A stretch of DNA of 64,000 nucleotides from Chromatiales bacterium (GCA_016789845.1 JAEUQA010000013.1:124001-188000); one strand, 5' to 3'; shown: positions 19,161 through 27,539, counted from the first letter of the stretch. The notes: generated from the sequence alone by a model not told the origin. A program made the numbers and translations.

Positions 19161-20198
19161 GTGGCAAAGTCAAAGGGCTCGGAACAGGTATTGGTGGTAG
19201 CCGGAAAGGACGTCCGAGTCACGCACGAGACTGTTCCGATCGGGGCGCTGCGCCTGGACCCGGACAACCCGCGCATTCGCTTCCAGCTGGAGCGCTCGGG
19301 CAACAAAAAGCCCTCGCAGGACGACCTGCAGAAGTTCATCAAGGATCAATCCGGGTACGACGGGCTCCAGAAGACCATTCGACTCGCTGGCGGGATACAC
19401 GACCCGGTCATTGTTCGCCATGACGGGTCGGTGGTGGAAGGCAACACACGGGTTACGGTGGTTTCCACCCTCCACAAGGGTCAGCCATCCAGTCCTAGGT
19501 GGAAGACTATCCCGGTCATGCGCCTGCCAAAAGACGTGCCGGAGCAGGCCATTGCGATGTTGATGGCCTCCTACCATGTTGCAGGAAAGAACAAGTGGGC
19601 CGCCTTCGCCAAGGCAGACCAGGTCTATCGGTTGGTACACAAGTACAAGTGCACCCCCGAGCAAATCGCAGACGAGACTCGCAACATGTCCAAGCGCGAG
19701 GTCGAGCAGACTCTGGATGCCTACGAATACTTGATTAAAGAAGTGATGCCCGCAGCGGGGAAGCGCACCGACGAAACGTTTCTGGAGAGCAAGTGGAGCC
19801 ACGCCTTGGAGTTCGTGAAGAACAGAGAACTGGGCACGATGAGAACCGACCCGAGTGTACGGAAGGCGTTCGCTAAACTCTTGACTAACAACCAGATCAA
19901 AGGCGCCGAGGTCAGGAGGCTCCCCAAGATTCTAAAGAATAAGCGGGCCACCAAGGTCCTAAAGGCTTCTGGCTTCAAGGCCGCCGAAGCCGTTCTCAAG
20001 AAGGCCGATCCTACCTTGGAATCCCTAGAGCTCCGGCAGCTCAAGAAGCTCACCGCCCGCATTGGAAAGATGAAGGCGTCCGCAGTCGATGCCTTCAAGA
20101 CGGACGTGAAGGCACAGAAGATTCTGATTGACCATGCAAATGCGTTGCACAACCTAATGAAGTCGATTGGCATGAAGGTGGCGAAGATAAATGGCTAG
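19161..20198 (+). CDS. ParB-like protein 1
   Basis: A 345-residue protein. The N-terminal ParB/Srx-like domain shows VPIGALRLDPDNPRIRF (about 21-37), then GGIHDPVIVRHDG and VVEGNTRVTV, the phosphate-binding box corresponding to GERR/GNRR of ParB. A helix-turn-helix-like region follows (CTPEQIADETRNMSKREVEQ, about 170-190). The C-terminal third is Lys-rich and helical. GTG at 19161 has a strong GGAGGA upstream. Unlike chromosomal ParB there is no ParA partner nearby; ParB-like domains of this kind can act as CTPases, nucleases or DNA readers. It is the first of three paralogues and overlaps the next by 8 bases. Confidence 0.82.
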   Translation: MAKSKGSEQVLVVAGKDVRVTHETVPIGALRLDPDNPRIRFQLERSGNKKPSQDDLQKFIKDQSGYDGLQKTIRLAGGIHDPVIVRHDGSVVEGNTRVTVVSTLHKGQPSSPRWKTIPVMRLPKDVPEQAIAMLMASYHVAGKNKWAAFAKADQVYRLVHKYKCTPEQIADETRNMSKREVEQTLDAYEYLIKEVMPAAGKRTDETFLESKWSHALEFVKNRELGTMRTDPSVRKAFAKLLTNNQIKGAEVRRLPKILKNKRATKVLKASGFKAAEAVLKKADPTLESLELRQLKKLTARIGKMKASAVDAFKTDVKAQKILIDHANALHNLMKSIGMKVAKING

Positions 20199-21255
20199 TC
20201 GACTGAAGGAAAAGACCCGGTCTCGGGCCCGAGCAAAGGGCCTGGAGCATGTTGACGAGCTGGTACTGGCGGGTACTCGCGTGCAGGTGCGTTCACTCGA
20301 CCTGCCGCTCGACGAAGCGGAACTCGACTCCACGAATCCTCGCATCGCCAACACGGTCGCACTAAACCATCTCTCCGAGGGCCCTGCCATGCAGCGGCAC
20401 CTGGAAAATACTCTATGGGGTGACCCTGACGTACGGCAGCTTTACCAGTCCATCCGGGAGAACAAGGGGCTGGTCGAGCGCATTATTGTTCGAGCAGACG
20501 GCGTTGTCGCGGAGGGCAATTGCCGCACGGTGGTCTATCGCAAGCTACGCACGAATTTCCCGAACGACCCAACGTGGAAGTCGATTCCTGCACGGATCCT
20601 GCCCGAAAATATCTCGCAGAAACAAATCGACATTCTGCTTGGCGAGCTGCATGTCGGTGGAAAGAACGAATGGAGTCCGTTCGAAAAGGCCGGGCATATT
20701 CACGCTTTGTTCTCAAAGCATGGGTTAACGCAGGACGAGATTGCCAAGCTCCTGCACACGTCGAAGACGTCAGTCAACCACAACATCCGTGCCTTCGGCG
20801 CGATGAAGGACAACTACCTGCCTGCTTACCCGAATCCGAGCTCGGTCAGGAAGTTCAGCTACTTCCTGGAGCTTTACAAGAAGCCGACTCTGCGGGACTG
20901 GGTGACAAACGACGCTAGTGCGCTGGACCGATTCGTCAAGTGGGTTGGAACGGACAAGATTGGCAAGGGCGCATCGGTGCGGCATCTGGACGCCATCATT
21001 CAGAACACCGCAGCACTGAAAGCATTTGATAAGGGCGGAATGCCGGCCGCACAGCCGATCCTCATGCGCGACAGCCCCGAGCTGTCATCTCCACTCTTTA
21101 AATCTATGGTTGAGATGACAAAAACACTTGAGGATGCCCGCCTCGATGACATCGCTCGCGTACGCGGAGACAAGGCGGGAGGCGCCAGGGTCATCGTGCA
21201 GGACCTGAAAGGGGCACTCGACAAGTTTGTGGACCTTTGTGGGGGTTTCGAATGA
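20191..21255 (+). CDS. ParB-like protein 2
   Basis: A 354-residue paralogue of the preceding gene. It has LPLDEAELDSTNPRIANTV, then NKGLVERIIVRADG and VVAEGNCRTVVYRKL as ParB-box equivalents. It continues with ILLGELHVGGKNEWSPFEKAGHI, aligned with the ASYHVAGKNKWAAFAKADQV stretch of protein 1, and an HTH-like GLTQDEIAKLLHTSKTSVNH. The start ATG lies inside the last codons of gene 1 (8-base overlap), so translation is coupled. No catalytic residues can be assigned. Confidence 0.82.
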   Translation: MASRLKEKTRSRARAKGLEHVDELVLAGTRVQVRSLDLPLDEAELDSTNPRIANTVALNHLSEGPAMQRHLENTLWGDPDVRQLYQSIRENKGLVERIIVRADGVVAEGNCRTVVYRKLRTNFPNDPTWKSIPARILPENISQKQIDILLGELHVGGKNEWSPFEKAGHIHALFSKHGLTQDEIAKLLHTSKTSVNHNIRAFGAMKDNYLPAYPNPSSVRKFSYFLELYKKPTLRDWVTNDASALDRFVKWVGTDKIGKGASVRHLDAIIQNTAALKAFDKGGMPAAQPILMRDSPELSSPLFKSMVEMTKTLEDARLDDIARVRGDKAGGARVIVQDLKGALDKFVDLCGGFE

Positions 21256-22346
21256 GCAAGTCACGTACGAATGCCGTTTACACTCGAAATATCCAGAACA
21301 CGCGGGTCCCGCTCCAGTTGATCGAAGTGGACCCTGACAAGGTCAAGCTGGATGCGACCAACCCACGGGTCAGCTTCTCTATGGGCCAGCTGAGCAAGTC
21401 GGAGCGCAATGATCCGGCCGCCACCCTGATCCTTACCAGCCAGGAAGATACGGAAGGCCTGATGCGTTCCATCATCAACTCCGGAGGAGTGCAGGAGCCC
21501 ATATATCTACGCCACGATTACACCGTCGCCGAGGGCAATCGCCGGGTAGTCGCGATGCGAGCGGCAAAGGAGGAGCACCCCGACGACGCCCGCTTCAAGC
21601 AGATGCCAGCTTGGCTTATCCCCAAGGGCACTCCGGAGGAGACGATCCAAGACCTCCTCAACGAGATTCACCTAGGATCGGTTCGCGGCTGGGCACCCTA
21701 TGAGAAGGCCCTGCAGATGCGTGGCCTAATCAAGGTCGGCTTGGTCCCGGAAGAAGTGGCGGAGCGCTATCGCATGACGGCGACGGAGGTGATCAATCAG
21801 ATTGCCGCCGCAGATATGATGGACAAACAATTTCTTCCGATCACCAAAGACCCCACCGATCCGCAGCACCGTGCCAAGTTCTCCTACTTCCTGGAGTTCC
21901 GAAAGAACGGCCGAATACAAGCGCATTGTGAGTCGATCAAAGACTTGCCTGTCCGTTTTTCGAAGTGGGTGCGTGACAATAAGATCCCAACCGGCGCCAA
22001 GGTCCGTCGGCTACCGAAAATCCTCGACGTCGAGGAAGCGATCAAGCTCCTGGACGTTTCGGGATTCGATGCCGCAGACCAGTACATCACCAAGCAGAAC
22101 CCGAAGGAGCAGGAGCTGTACCTGGTCCTGGAACGGGCTCGCACTCGCCTTCACGACATGCCCCTCAACGAGCTGACGGAGCTCGCCAGCAGCACTGACC
22201 GCCTGAGCATCCTCCGTGCCCTGCAGGCCCAGATAGAACGGACGGTCGACGGTGTGTCCCGCTTGTCTGACAGGCCAGTAAGACCTATTCGCAATCGCGT
22301 CAAGTCCACTGTGCGCGCTCGCACCAAGGGCCGGTCGCGTGCCTAG
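21252..22346 (+). CDS. ParB-like protein 3
   Basis: A 364-residue third paralogue. Matching boxes are DPDKVKLDATNPRVSFSM, SGGVQEPIYLRHDY and TVAEGNRRVVAMRAA, where GNRR is closest to canonical ParB. These are followed by LLNEIHLGSVRGWAPYEKALQM and an HTH-like LVPEEVAERYRMTATEVINQ. The C-terminus is basic (RPVRPIRNRVKSTVRARTKG). ATG at 21252 overlaps the gene 2 stop as ATGA. All three paralogues have an asparagine-proline-arginine (NPR) core, so they probably arose by duplication and may form a hetero-oligomer. Confidence 0.82.
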   Translation: MSKSRTNAVYTRNIQNTRVPLQLIEVDPDKVKLDATNPRVSFSMGQLSKSERNDPAATLILTSQEDTEGLMRSIINSGGVQEPIYLRHDYTVAEGNRRVVAMRAAKEEHPDDARFKQMPAWLIPKGTPEETIQDLLNEIHLGSVRGWAPYEKALQMRGLIKVGLVPEEVAERYRMTATEVINQIAAADMMDKQFLPITKDPTDPQHRAKFSYFLEFRKNGRIQAHCESIKDLPVRFSKWVRDNKIPTGAKVRRLPKILDVEEAIKLLDVSGFDAADQYITKQNPKEQELYLVLERARTRLHDMPLNELTELASSTDRLSILRALQAQIERTVDGVSRLSDRPVRPIRNRVKSTVRARTKGRSRA

Positions 22347-22797
22347 TTCAACTCACCAATGGCTCTTGGTTTGGGCGGCCCGCCGGATGATGAAAGACGG
22401 CTTTATCGTTTCCGGGTTCGATGGTCGCGCACCTCGTGGCAACGAATGGAGTGCGCTGCCTATCCCTTTCAACATCAATGGTGTCCGCCCCGATGCCTGG
22501 GGGCAGCGCGCGTCCGATCAGACAATCGCCTTCGCTGAAGCCAAGACGTTTCACGACGTTGACACAGCCCATACCCGTCAGCAGTTGGACATTCTGGGTA
22601 ATGTGCGTTTGAAGGCCACAAACGCAGTCTGCCCTATCTACATCGCTGTACCGCGTTCCGCTGTATACGAGCTCGACCGTGTGCTGATCGATGTTGGGCT
22701 GCTCCGGGCACAGCACCTAGTTCGGCTACATATCCCTGACGTTTTCGTAGAGGACCCTTTGCATGGCTCAAGCCAAGCACTCCGTACTCCAGCTTGA
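22339..22797 (+). CDS. PD-(D/E)XK endonuclease-like protein
   Basis: A 152-residue protein with a compact restriction-endonuclease fold pattern: VRPDAWG (D52), then TIAFAEAKTF with E67-x-K69, then a Gln-containing helix (TRQQLDILGNV). D-x14-E-x-K with a following Q is the PD-(D/E)XK signature, so it probably cuts DNA. GTG at 22339 overlaps the ParB-like gene 3 by 8 bases, and its 3' end overlaps the helicase by 35 bases; the dense coupling suggests a stoichiometric complex. It lacks a separate DNA-recognition domain, which the ParB-like proteins or the helicase may supply. Confidence 0.75.
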   Translation: MPSSTHQWLLVWAARRMMKDGFIVSGFDGRAPRGNEWSALPIPFNINGVRPDAWGQRASDQTIAFAEAKTFHDVDTAHTRQQLDILGNVRLKATNAVCPIYIAVPRSAVYELDRVLIDVGLLRAQHLVRLHIPDVFVEDPLHGSSQALRTPA

Positions 22798-24226
22798 TCA
22801 CCAGAAGAAGGGCACGCAGTTTCTTCGTCAGAAGAAGCGTGCGGGCCTATTTGACGAGCAGGGCCTCGGCAAGAGCAAACAACTTATCGACGCCATCTCA
22901 GCAGAGATCGTCGCCGGCTCAATCCGCGGTGCAGTCATTGTCTGCCCCAATGGGCTGAAGTCCAACTGGGCGGCGGAAGTTGAGAAGTTCTCGTCTCTGC
23001 CCTGCAAGGTATTTGGCTCCGGCCGTGCAGCACGTCGGAGCGCATTCACGGCCATGCGCGCCGCCGTCTACGTCATCAACTACGAGGCCATCCCTACGGA
23101 GTTGGCATCGCTCAAGGCGCTACTCCAATTCAAGCCTATGGCCCTCGTCCTGGATGAGAGCCATCGCATCAAGACGCCGGCGGCCAAGGTGACAAAGGCG
23201 ATCCATAAGCTTAGAGCCTATGCGGCGCGCCGCTACATCCTCACTGGTACACCAGTGGCCAACAAGCCAGATGACCTCTGGAGTCAAATGTTCTTCCTGG
23301 ACGACGGCGAAGCATTAGGGGATTCATTCGAAGGTTTCGAGCGCACCTTCAAGTCAGGGCGCGCCGGATATCAGCGGATGGACGAGTTGCGAGAGCGTAT
23401 CGCCCCCAACACTCTCCGTCGCACCAAGGACAAGTCGCTGAAGCTGCCGCCGAAGACTTATCTCAGAGTTTCTGTTTCCCTTGCCCCCAAGCAGCACACC
23501 ATGTACCAAACGATGCGCAAGGATTTGGAACTATCGGTACGCAAAATGTCTGGGGCGCAGGTCGTCGAGCAGGCGGACGCCATCTTGGCGCGGATGGTCC
23601 GTCTTGCCCAGTTGGCATCCAATCCTAAGTTGCTTGACGCGGATTACCGCGAGGTGCCAGCCAAGATTGCGACGCTAGACGATCTTCTTGCAAAGAGGCT
23701 GGGTGTACAGGGGCGCAAGGTCATTGTCTGGACGTCCTTCGTAGAGAATATTCGTGGCCTGGCCACCAGATACAAGAAATACAAACCGGTCGTCATTTAC
23801 GGGGAAATGGATAACAGTGCGCGAGACAAGTCCGTACATGCGTTCAGAGGTGATCCAGGGGTTCGGCTTCTAATCGCAAATCCGGCCGCAGCACGGGAGG
23901 GGCTTACGTTGACTGAGGCGAACGTTGCAGTCTATCTGGATAGAACATTCAACCTGGTTGACTACCTCCAGTCGCAGGATCGAATCCACCGTATTTCACA
24001 AACAAAGCCGTGCGAGATAGTGCTGCTAATTGCCAAAGACACGGTGGATGAATTTATCGACTTCAGCCTCGAGCAGAAGCACAGGCTTGCGCAATTCGCG
24101 CAAAAGGATGTGGACCAGATCAGCGCTCAGGACTTAGCACTAGAGAAGCCCGACATTTTGCGCGCTCTGCTCGCGCCAGACTCTGCCGAATCCCAAAAGG
24201 TAGGGCCTCCAAGGCACCACCGTTAA
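22763..24226 (+). CDS. SNF2-family helicase/translocase
   Basis: A 487-residue superfamily 2 ATPase. Motif I is DEQGLGKSKQ (31-40), motif II is LVLDESHRIKT with DESH at 131-134, motif III is ILTGTPVANKPDDLWSQ, and motif VI is LQSQDRIHRISQTKPCEI near 405. The SNF2 signature (NKPDDLW and DRIHRI) separates it from other SF2 helicases. It is short for the family and has no accessory domain, so it is probably a DNA translocase working with the nuclease encoded just upstream. It ends the rightward arm; the next 260 bases hold no gene. Confidence 0.9.
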   Translation: MAQAKHSVLQLDHQKKGTQFLRQKKRAGLFDEQGLGKSKQLIDAISAEIVAGSIRGAVIVCPNGLKSNWAAEVEKFSSLPCKVFGSGRAARRSAFTAMRAAVYVINYEAIPTELASLKALLQFKPMALVLDESHRIKTPAAKVTKAIHKLRAYAARRYILTGTPVANKPDDLWSQMFFLDDGEALGDSFEGFERTFKSGRAGYQRMDELRERIAPNTLRRTKDKSLKLPPKTYLRVSVSLAPKQHTMYQTMRKDLELSVRKMSGAQVVEQADAILARMVRLAQLASNPKLLDADYREVPAKIATLDDLLAKRLGVQGRKVIVWTSFVENIRGLATRYKKYKPVVIYGEMDNSARDKSVHAFRGDPGVRLLIANPAAAREGLTLTEANVAVYLDRTFNLVDYLQSQDRIHRISQTKPCEIVLLIAKDTVDEFIDFSLEQKHRLAQFAQKDVDQISAQDLALEKPDILRALLAPDSAESQKVGPPRHHR

Positions 24227-24489
24227 TTTCAACCGGGGTTGACCCGGCTTATTGGTCCTAGTTACTTGGTTCTAAGCCACATACGGGCGTTGTCGGGTCA
24301 GCCCTCGGACGCACGGGCCGCAACGCCGCGTTGCCATGGAATCCGCAATCACCCAGCCGTTACGTTCTAGGGAAGCCATCGATGGATGCCAACAGGTGGT
24401 CAGCCATTCACTCAGCGATACAGTTGCACTTAGCCATGCACTTACGGGAGTCGGGTCGAAAACGGGCGCTTCGTAAGTGATTGATTGGA
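24227..24489. other. Non-coding stretch between the helicase and the tRNA-Met fragment
   Basis: No gene found. It ends with TTCGTAAGTGATTG (around 24470), which resembles TTCGTAAGTCATTG at 30334-30347 next to the tRNA-Arg fragment. The two could be related integration-site flanks. Confidence 0.35.
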
Positions 24490-24534
24490 TGGTGGTGATG
24501 GGTAGAGTTGAACTACCGACCTCAGCATTATGAG
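24490..24534 (-). pseudogene. tRNA-Met(CAT) 3' half, probable integration scar
   Basis: On the minus strand: anticodon loop CTCATAA (24528-24534), 3' anticodon stem TGCTG, variable loop AGGTC, T-arm GGTAG-TTCAACT-CTACC, acceptor 3' strand CATCACC, discriminator A and an encoded CCA (24490-24492). The sequence stops matching exactly at the 5' edge of the anticodon loop. No 5' half lies next to it. This is what site-specific integration into a tRNA anticodon loop leaves behind. Confidence 0.85.
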
Positions 24535-24535
24535 G

Positions 24536-24567
24536 GGCGCGCCAGCGCGGATGAATCTGGGTACTGG
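24536..24567. repeat. Degenerate att-like repeat, copy 1
   Basis: GGCGCGCCAGCGCGGATGAA and the next 12 bases match 27915-27946 at 26 of 32 positions, and the first 17 bases match the tRNA-Arg 3' end at 30182-30198 in 14 of 17 positions. It directly abuts the tRNA-Met fragment. Confidence 0.6.
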
Positions 24568-24679
24568 CGGGTATTCACCCGTATTGGCACTTAGGAACGT
24601 CCGGTGCGACGGAGGCCGCGTAGTCGTTCTTTATTGCCGTGAAGGTGGCGGAGGATTAGGGGGCGGCGTCGGCTTCACA

Positions 24680-25381
24680 TTAGACGGCGGAGGATTGTTG
24701 CCCTGGTTCCTGCGCCCGCCCGGAGCGCTCGGAGGAGGAGGGTTTGATCCCTTTCGAGGAGTTGGATTGGTCACCTTTGTCAGCGCCTTGCATAGAGAGG
24801 AATTCTACCCATCGTACATCTTTCGCCGCCACGAGTATCCCGTCTAACTCAGGCAGCTCAAGCTGCCCACCGTCCTCTTTAATCCAACTAGGCAGCATGA
24901 TGTAGAACTGCCCCTTATCTGGTTCGATCGGCCACTCCTTGGGCCATCCGTAAAGTCGCCTGCCATCACAAAGATGCAGAATTACAAACGTTACCTTCTC
25001 AGCAAGTATGCAATACCATTCCGATGGATGAGACGTGCGGGTCGTAAGGCTCCATTTCCTAAGCCATTTGTGCGCGGAATCTGTATTGGTGAAGTAAGCC
25101 AGCACTGATCCCAATACGAGTGCGAGTAACACTGACGTTAAGCGCTCCGCTGTACTGTCCCACGGACGAATCGGCCATGCGTTGCCTATCGCTTCAAGAC
25201 CCCAGCGACACGGTGAGACCATTGTTTGAATAATCAGAGTGAATATAAACGCTTGCACCACTCTCTCGAACTGCGGAGGCTTCGGATGCGATGTAAGGCC
25301 GTAAAAAACCCATGCAGCCAAAAACCCTGGCAAGAGGTTTATAAGTAGTAGTACGAAATCCTTCGCGAATTCCTCAGACAT
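24680..25381 (-). CDS. DUF6338-like membrane protein
   Basis: A 233-residue protein with three or four N-terminal membrane helices (FVLLLINLLPGFLAAWVFYGL, AFIFTLIIQTMV, TSVLLALVLGSVLAYF) and a cytoplasmic C-terminal part with RLYGWPKEWPIEPDKGQFYI, which matches the DUF6338 pattern. DUF6338 proteins are membrane components seen in defence-type gene neighbourhoods; the biochemical role is unknown. ATG at 25381 is chosen; a GTG at 25393 would add four residues, and neither has a clear ribosome binding site. It is the last gene in the TIR-caspase-SLOG cassette and could be its membrane effector. Confidence 0.7.
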   Translation of the reverse strand: MSEEFAKDFVLLLINLLPGFLAAWVFYGLTSHPKPPQFERVVQAFIFTLIIQTMVSPCRWGLEAIGNAWPIRPWDSTAERLTSVLLALVLGSVLAYFTNTDSAHKWLRKWSLTTRTSHPSEWYCILAEKVTFVILHLCDGRRLYGWPKEWPIEPDKGQFYIMLPSWIKEDGGQLELPELDGILVAAKDVRWVEFLSMQGADKGDQSNSSKGIKPSSSERSGRAQEPGQQSSAV

Positions 25382-25435
25382 TTTCGGAGCCACTATCGTT
25401 TACGGTACGCAATTGGAATACCTCGACTCGGATAC

Positions 25436-25915
25436 TTAACGTTCGACAGTACGTGATACTGGATTGACGCGAACAATAGGTACGCCAACACGTAAAGCAT
25501 ACGCAACGACGTCAGCGGTACCCCCTTTCCCCCGCGACGGCATGCCATTCCAAACGGCTAAAACAATATCGGACAATGTCACGACCCGAATACCTGCAGC
25601 CAAATAGGCGTCCTCGTCGGTTCCAGAAGTGGTCAACACTTCAATGGTTGCGTGTTTCGCAAGTTCACGGTACGAATCCAAGTCTGACGGCAAAAAGGAT
25701 CGCTCAATATCGGGATATGGGAGCACCGCGTGAATTGACCCGCCACGCTCAAGTACCAATTTGGCCAATAGCTGATCGGCACCAATCGCCAGCGAGGTAA
25801 CGGCGACCAGCGGTGGAGGCAATCTAGAGAGTTCCTCCTGCAGAGTTAGCTCGACCCACTTCCAGGCGCCTCGGTGGTGTAACCGCTGGTGACCAGTAAT
25901 GCCAATGTGAGTCAC
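25436..25915 (-). CDS. SLOG-like nucleotide-binding protein
   Basis: A 159-residue Rossmannoid protein. HIGITGHQRL at the N-terminus, SLAIGADQLLAKLVLERGG, HAVLPYP, IVLAVWNGMPSRGKGGTADVVAYAL and VPIVRVNP match the LOG/DprA-like SLOG superfamily, which binds nucleotides or NAD-derived signals. Such proteins act as sensors beside TIR or caspase effectors in predicted conflict systems. It starts 7 bases after the caspase gene ends, so they form one operon. Confidence 0.75.
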   Translation of the reverse strand: MTHIGITGHQRLHHRGAWKWVELTLQEELSRLPPPLVAVTSLAIGADQLLAKLVLERGGSIHAVLPYPDIERSFLPSDLDSYRELAKHATIEVLTTSGTDEDAYLAAGIRVVTLSDIVLAVWNGMPSRGKGGTADVVAYALRVGVPIVRVNPVSRTVER

Positions 25916-25922
25916 GGAGCGA

Positions 25923-26954
25923 CTATATCTTGTCGTTTACCAGCAGCCACCAGTATTCACGTCCGCGCGCTGTAAGTTCAACAGTCCCCGACTGGCGTGC
26001 CACCCAGTAGAACTGGAGAGCAGGGTTCGAGGACCGGACTAGTCCTGCATCTCGGTACGATTTGAATAGCTTGGCTATCGCTACCTTTTCGGTATCAATT
26101 GGCTCCTTCACATTGCCGAATTCGTCTTCCGGCTCGTACTCGGGGTCAAGTGGGTACTTATGATCCGCTGTGGGAAATATAGTATTCAACTGCCGAAGCT
26201 GTAGGCGATCAATTAACGGTTCGCACTCTCGCACGCATAGTACGTCGGATGCGTTTGTCTTAAACACTGGGCGTTGATCCCAAGCGGTGAATCGACGTCG
26301 TGCATACATGTATAGCGCGGGTGCGGTGACAAATCCCATATGGTCTGCGGCGCCGCCTTCAAGACCGTCCAACAATGCGCTAGTAAAGAGTCCATGTCCG
26401 CCCGCTTCCACAGCGGCCTCAGTTGCGTGCGACGCGGCTATAACGGTCATGTTCTCGCGGATAGTCGAAAGTGGGTTCTTTCCCGCAACGGCACTTAGTG
26501 CGGATGGGTTTCCAAAGTTGCCGCTGTGGCAGCAGTCCAAGATCAGTAGGATTTGATGCGCCTGGGATTTGACCGCGAGATCCACAACCTCTTGCATGGG
26601 GATCCCCCAGTCGTCCTGGATCCCATCTGACGTGCATAAGAGGCCGCCAGTCTCGCTGAGAAAACCGTGTCCGGAAAAATGTAGAAGCACGTCGCCATCA
26701 AACCGAAACAGTTCGAGTAACGCTGCTCGTAGACTAGGGCGAGTTATATGGCCGTTATCACTTGTTCGGTCGGCCCAAGTTATGCAGTCGAAGTTCTTGC
26801 GCCCGTCTTTGTGGCGAGATAGGGCGTGTTCAAGTGCGCGCGCGTCAGCTGCGCAAGCATGGAGATCATTGTCCCCCGTGCCTCCGTAAGTGTTTATTCC
26901 TACAAGTAGCGCTCGTCTAGGCAAAGGGCTGCTCCGCCGAGACGCCGACAACAC
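25923..26954 (-). CDS. Caspase-family (C14-like) protease with winged-helix C-terminus
   Basis: A 343-residue protein. The caspase fold shows RRALLVGINTYGG, LLHFSGHGF with catalytic H96, and LILDCCHSGNFG with the catalytic Cys (C142, by analogy with metacaspases). The C-terminal part (about 240-343) resembles the winged-helix domain attached to bacterial conflict-system caspases (KYPLDPEYEPE, then LTARGREYWWLL). The start is uncertain: GTG 26954 or the TTG at 26924 just before the caspase core. It lies between the TIR-like gene (59-base gap) and the SLOG gene. A suicide protease triggered by a nucleotide signal is the expected role, by analogy. Confidence 0.88.
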   Translation of the reverse strand: MLSASRRSSPLPRRALLVGINTYGGTGDNDLHACAADARALEHALSRHKDGRKNFDCITWADRTSDNGHITRPSLRAALLELFRFDGDVLLHFSGHGFLSETGGLLCTSDGIQDDWGIPMQEVVDLAVKSQAHQILLILDCCHSGNFGNPSALSAVAGKNPLSTIRENMTVIAASHATEAAVEAGGHGLFTSALLDGLEGGAADHMGFVTAPALYMYARRRFTAWDQRPVFKTNASDVLCVRECEPLIDRLQLRQLNTIFPTADHKYPLDPEYEPEDEFGNVKEPIDTEKVAIAKLFKSYRDAGLVRSSNPALQFYWVARQSGTVELTARGREYWWLLVNDKI

Positions 26955-27013
26955 GCAGATAGGTTGTACCGTGGGATTTGATAGGAAAAGTCGTCATGTA
27001 TATTCCGGCTTAG

Positions 27014-27403
27014 TCAGCGGCCACCCCCAATCAGGATCTTCAGATTGTCCCAAGTCCAACTATAGAGTTTTTCATCTGATTTGGCCGAGGTGGGTCGCGT
27101 ACAAACCTTGTCCTTGTATGCCCTCAATAGAAAGTAGTCTTTCCCCATTTCCTTGACGATTCGCAATTCGGCAGCGACTCCCGCCGCCGTATGCGTATGC
27201 TCGCCGCATAGAAATGCGACCACGTCGACATTTTCCATCCGACGTCGTACTTTCTCCTGCCAGTCACCGGTTAGGTGCGCTGTGACGGAGGCGTCTTTGA
27301 ACTCGAACGGACTATCGGCATGGTCTGCTTGCCCAGCTAGCATCGTCTTAGTGCCAGCGTCGTGATCCACATCAAAGCTGATGAACAGACGTTTCTTCGC
27401 CAT
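27014..27403 (-). CDS. TIR-like (MTH538/DUF1863) domain protein
   Basis: A 129-residue protein from ATG 27403 (GGAGAT upstream). KKRLFISFDVDHDAGTKTML, DSPFEFKDASV and VDVVAFLCGEHTHTAAGVAAE match the TIR-like MTH538 family, whose fold is related to TIR and to NAD-binding sensors in Thoeris-like systems. It is first in the operon ahead of the caspase, SLOG and DUF6338 genes. It may make or sense a nucleotide signal that the SLOG protein reads; this is inference from the neighbours. Confidence 0.8.
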   Translation of the reverse strand: MAKKRLFISFDVDHDAGTKTMLAGQADHADSPFEFKDASVTAHLTGDWQEKVRRRMENVDVVAFLCGEHTHTAAGVAAELRIVKEMGKDYFLLRAYKDKVCTRPTSAKSDEKLYSWTWDNLKILIGGGR

Positions 27404-27539
27404 CGGTATCTCCAAGGCCTTTGAGCCCGTTGATGTAACACGCGGGGCTACGAATACATGGGCATAGTAAGACGCTTTGCAGCGAATCCATAATCCGCAC
27501 ACTTTTCGCTTGACCCAGCCTAAGGAGCCGTAAGAAGCG

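Noticed and set aside
14660..24226. Assignment of the locus to the Dnd, Ssp or Dpd systems
   Set aside because: A DndB-like protein is present, but no DndC/DndD/DndE, SspB-D or TGT-like DpdA was found, so the name would mislead.
24530..24847. Gly-rich open frame on the plus strand
   Set aside because: It runs antisense to the DUF6338-like gene and across the att-like repeat, has no ribosome binding site and its Gly-rich content is a by-product of the opposite strand.
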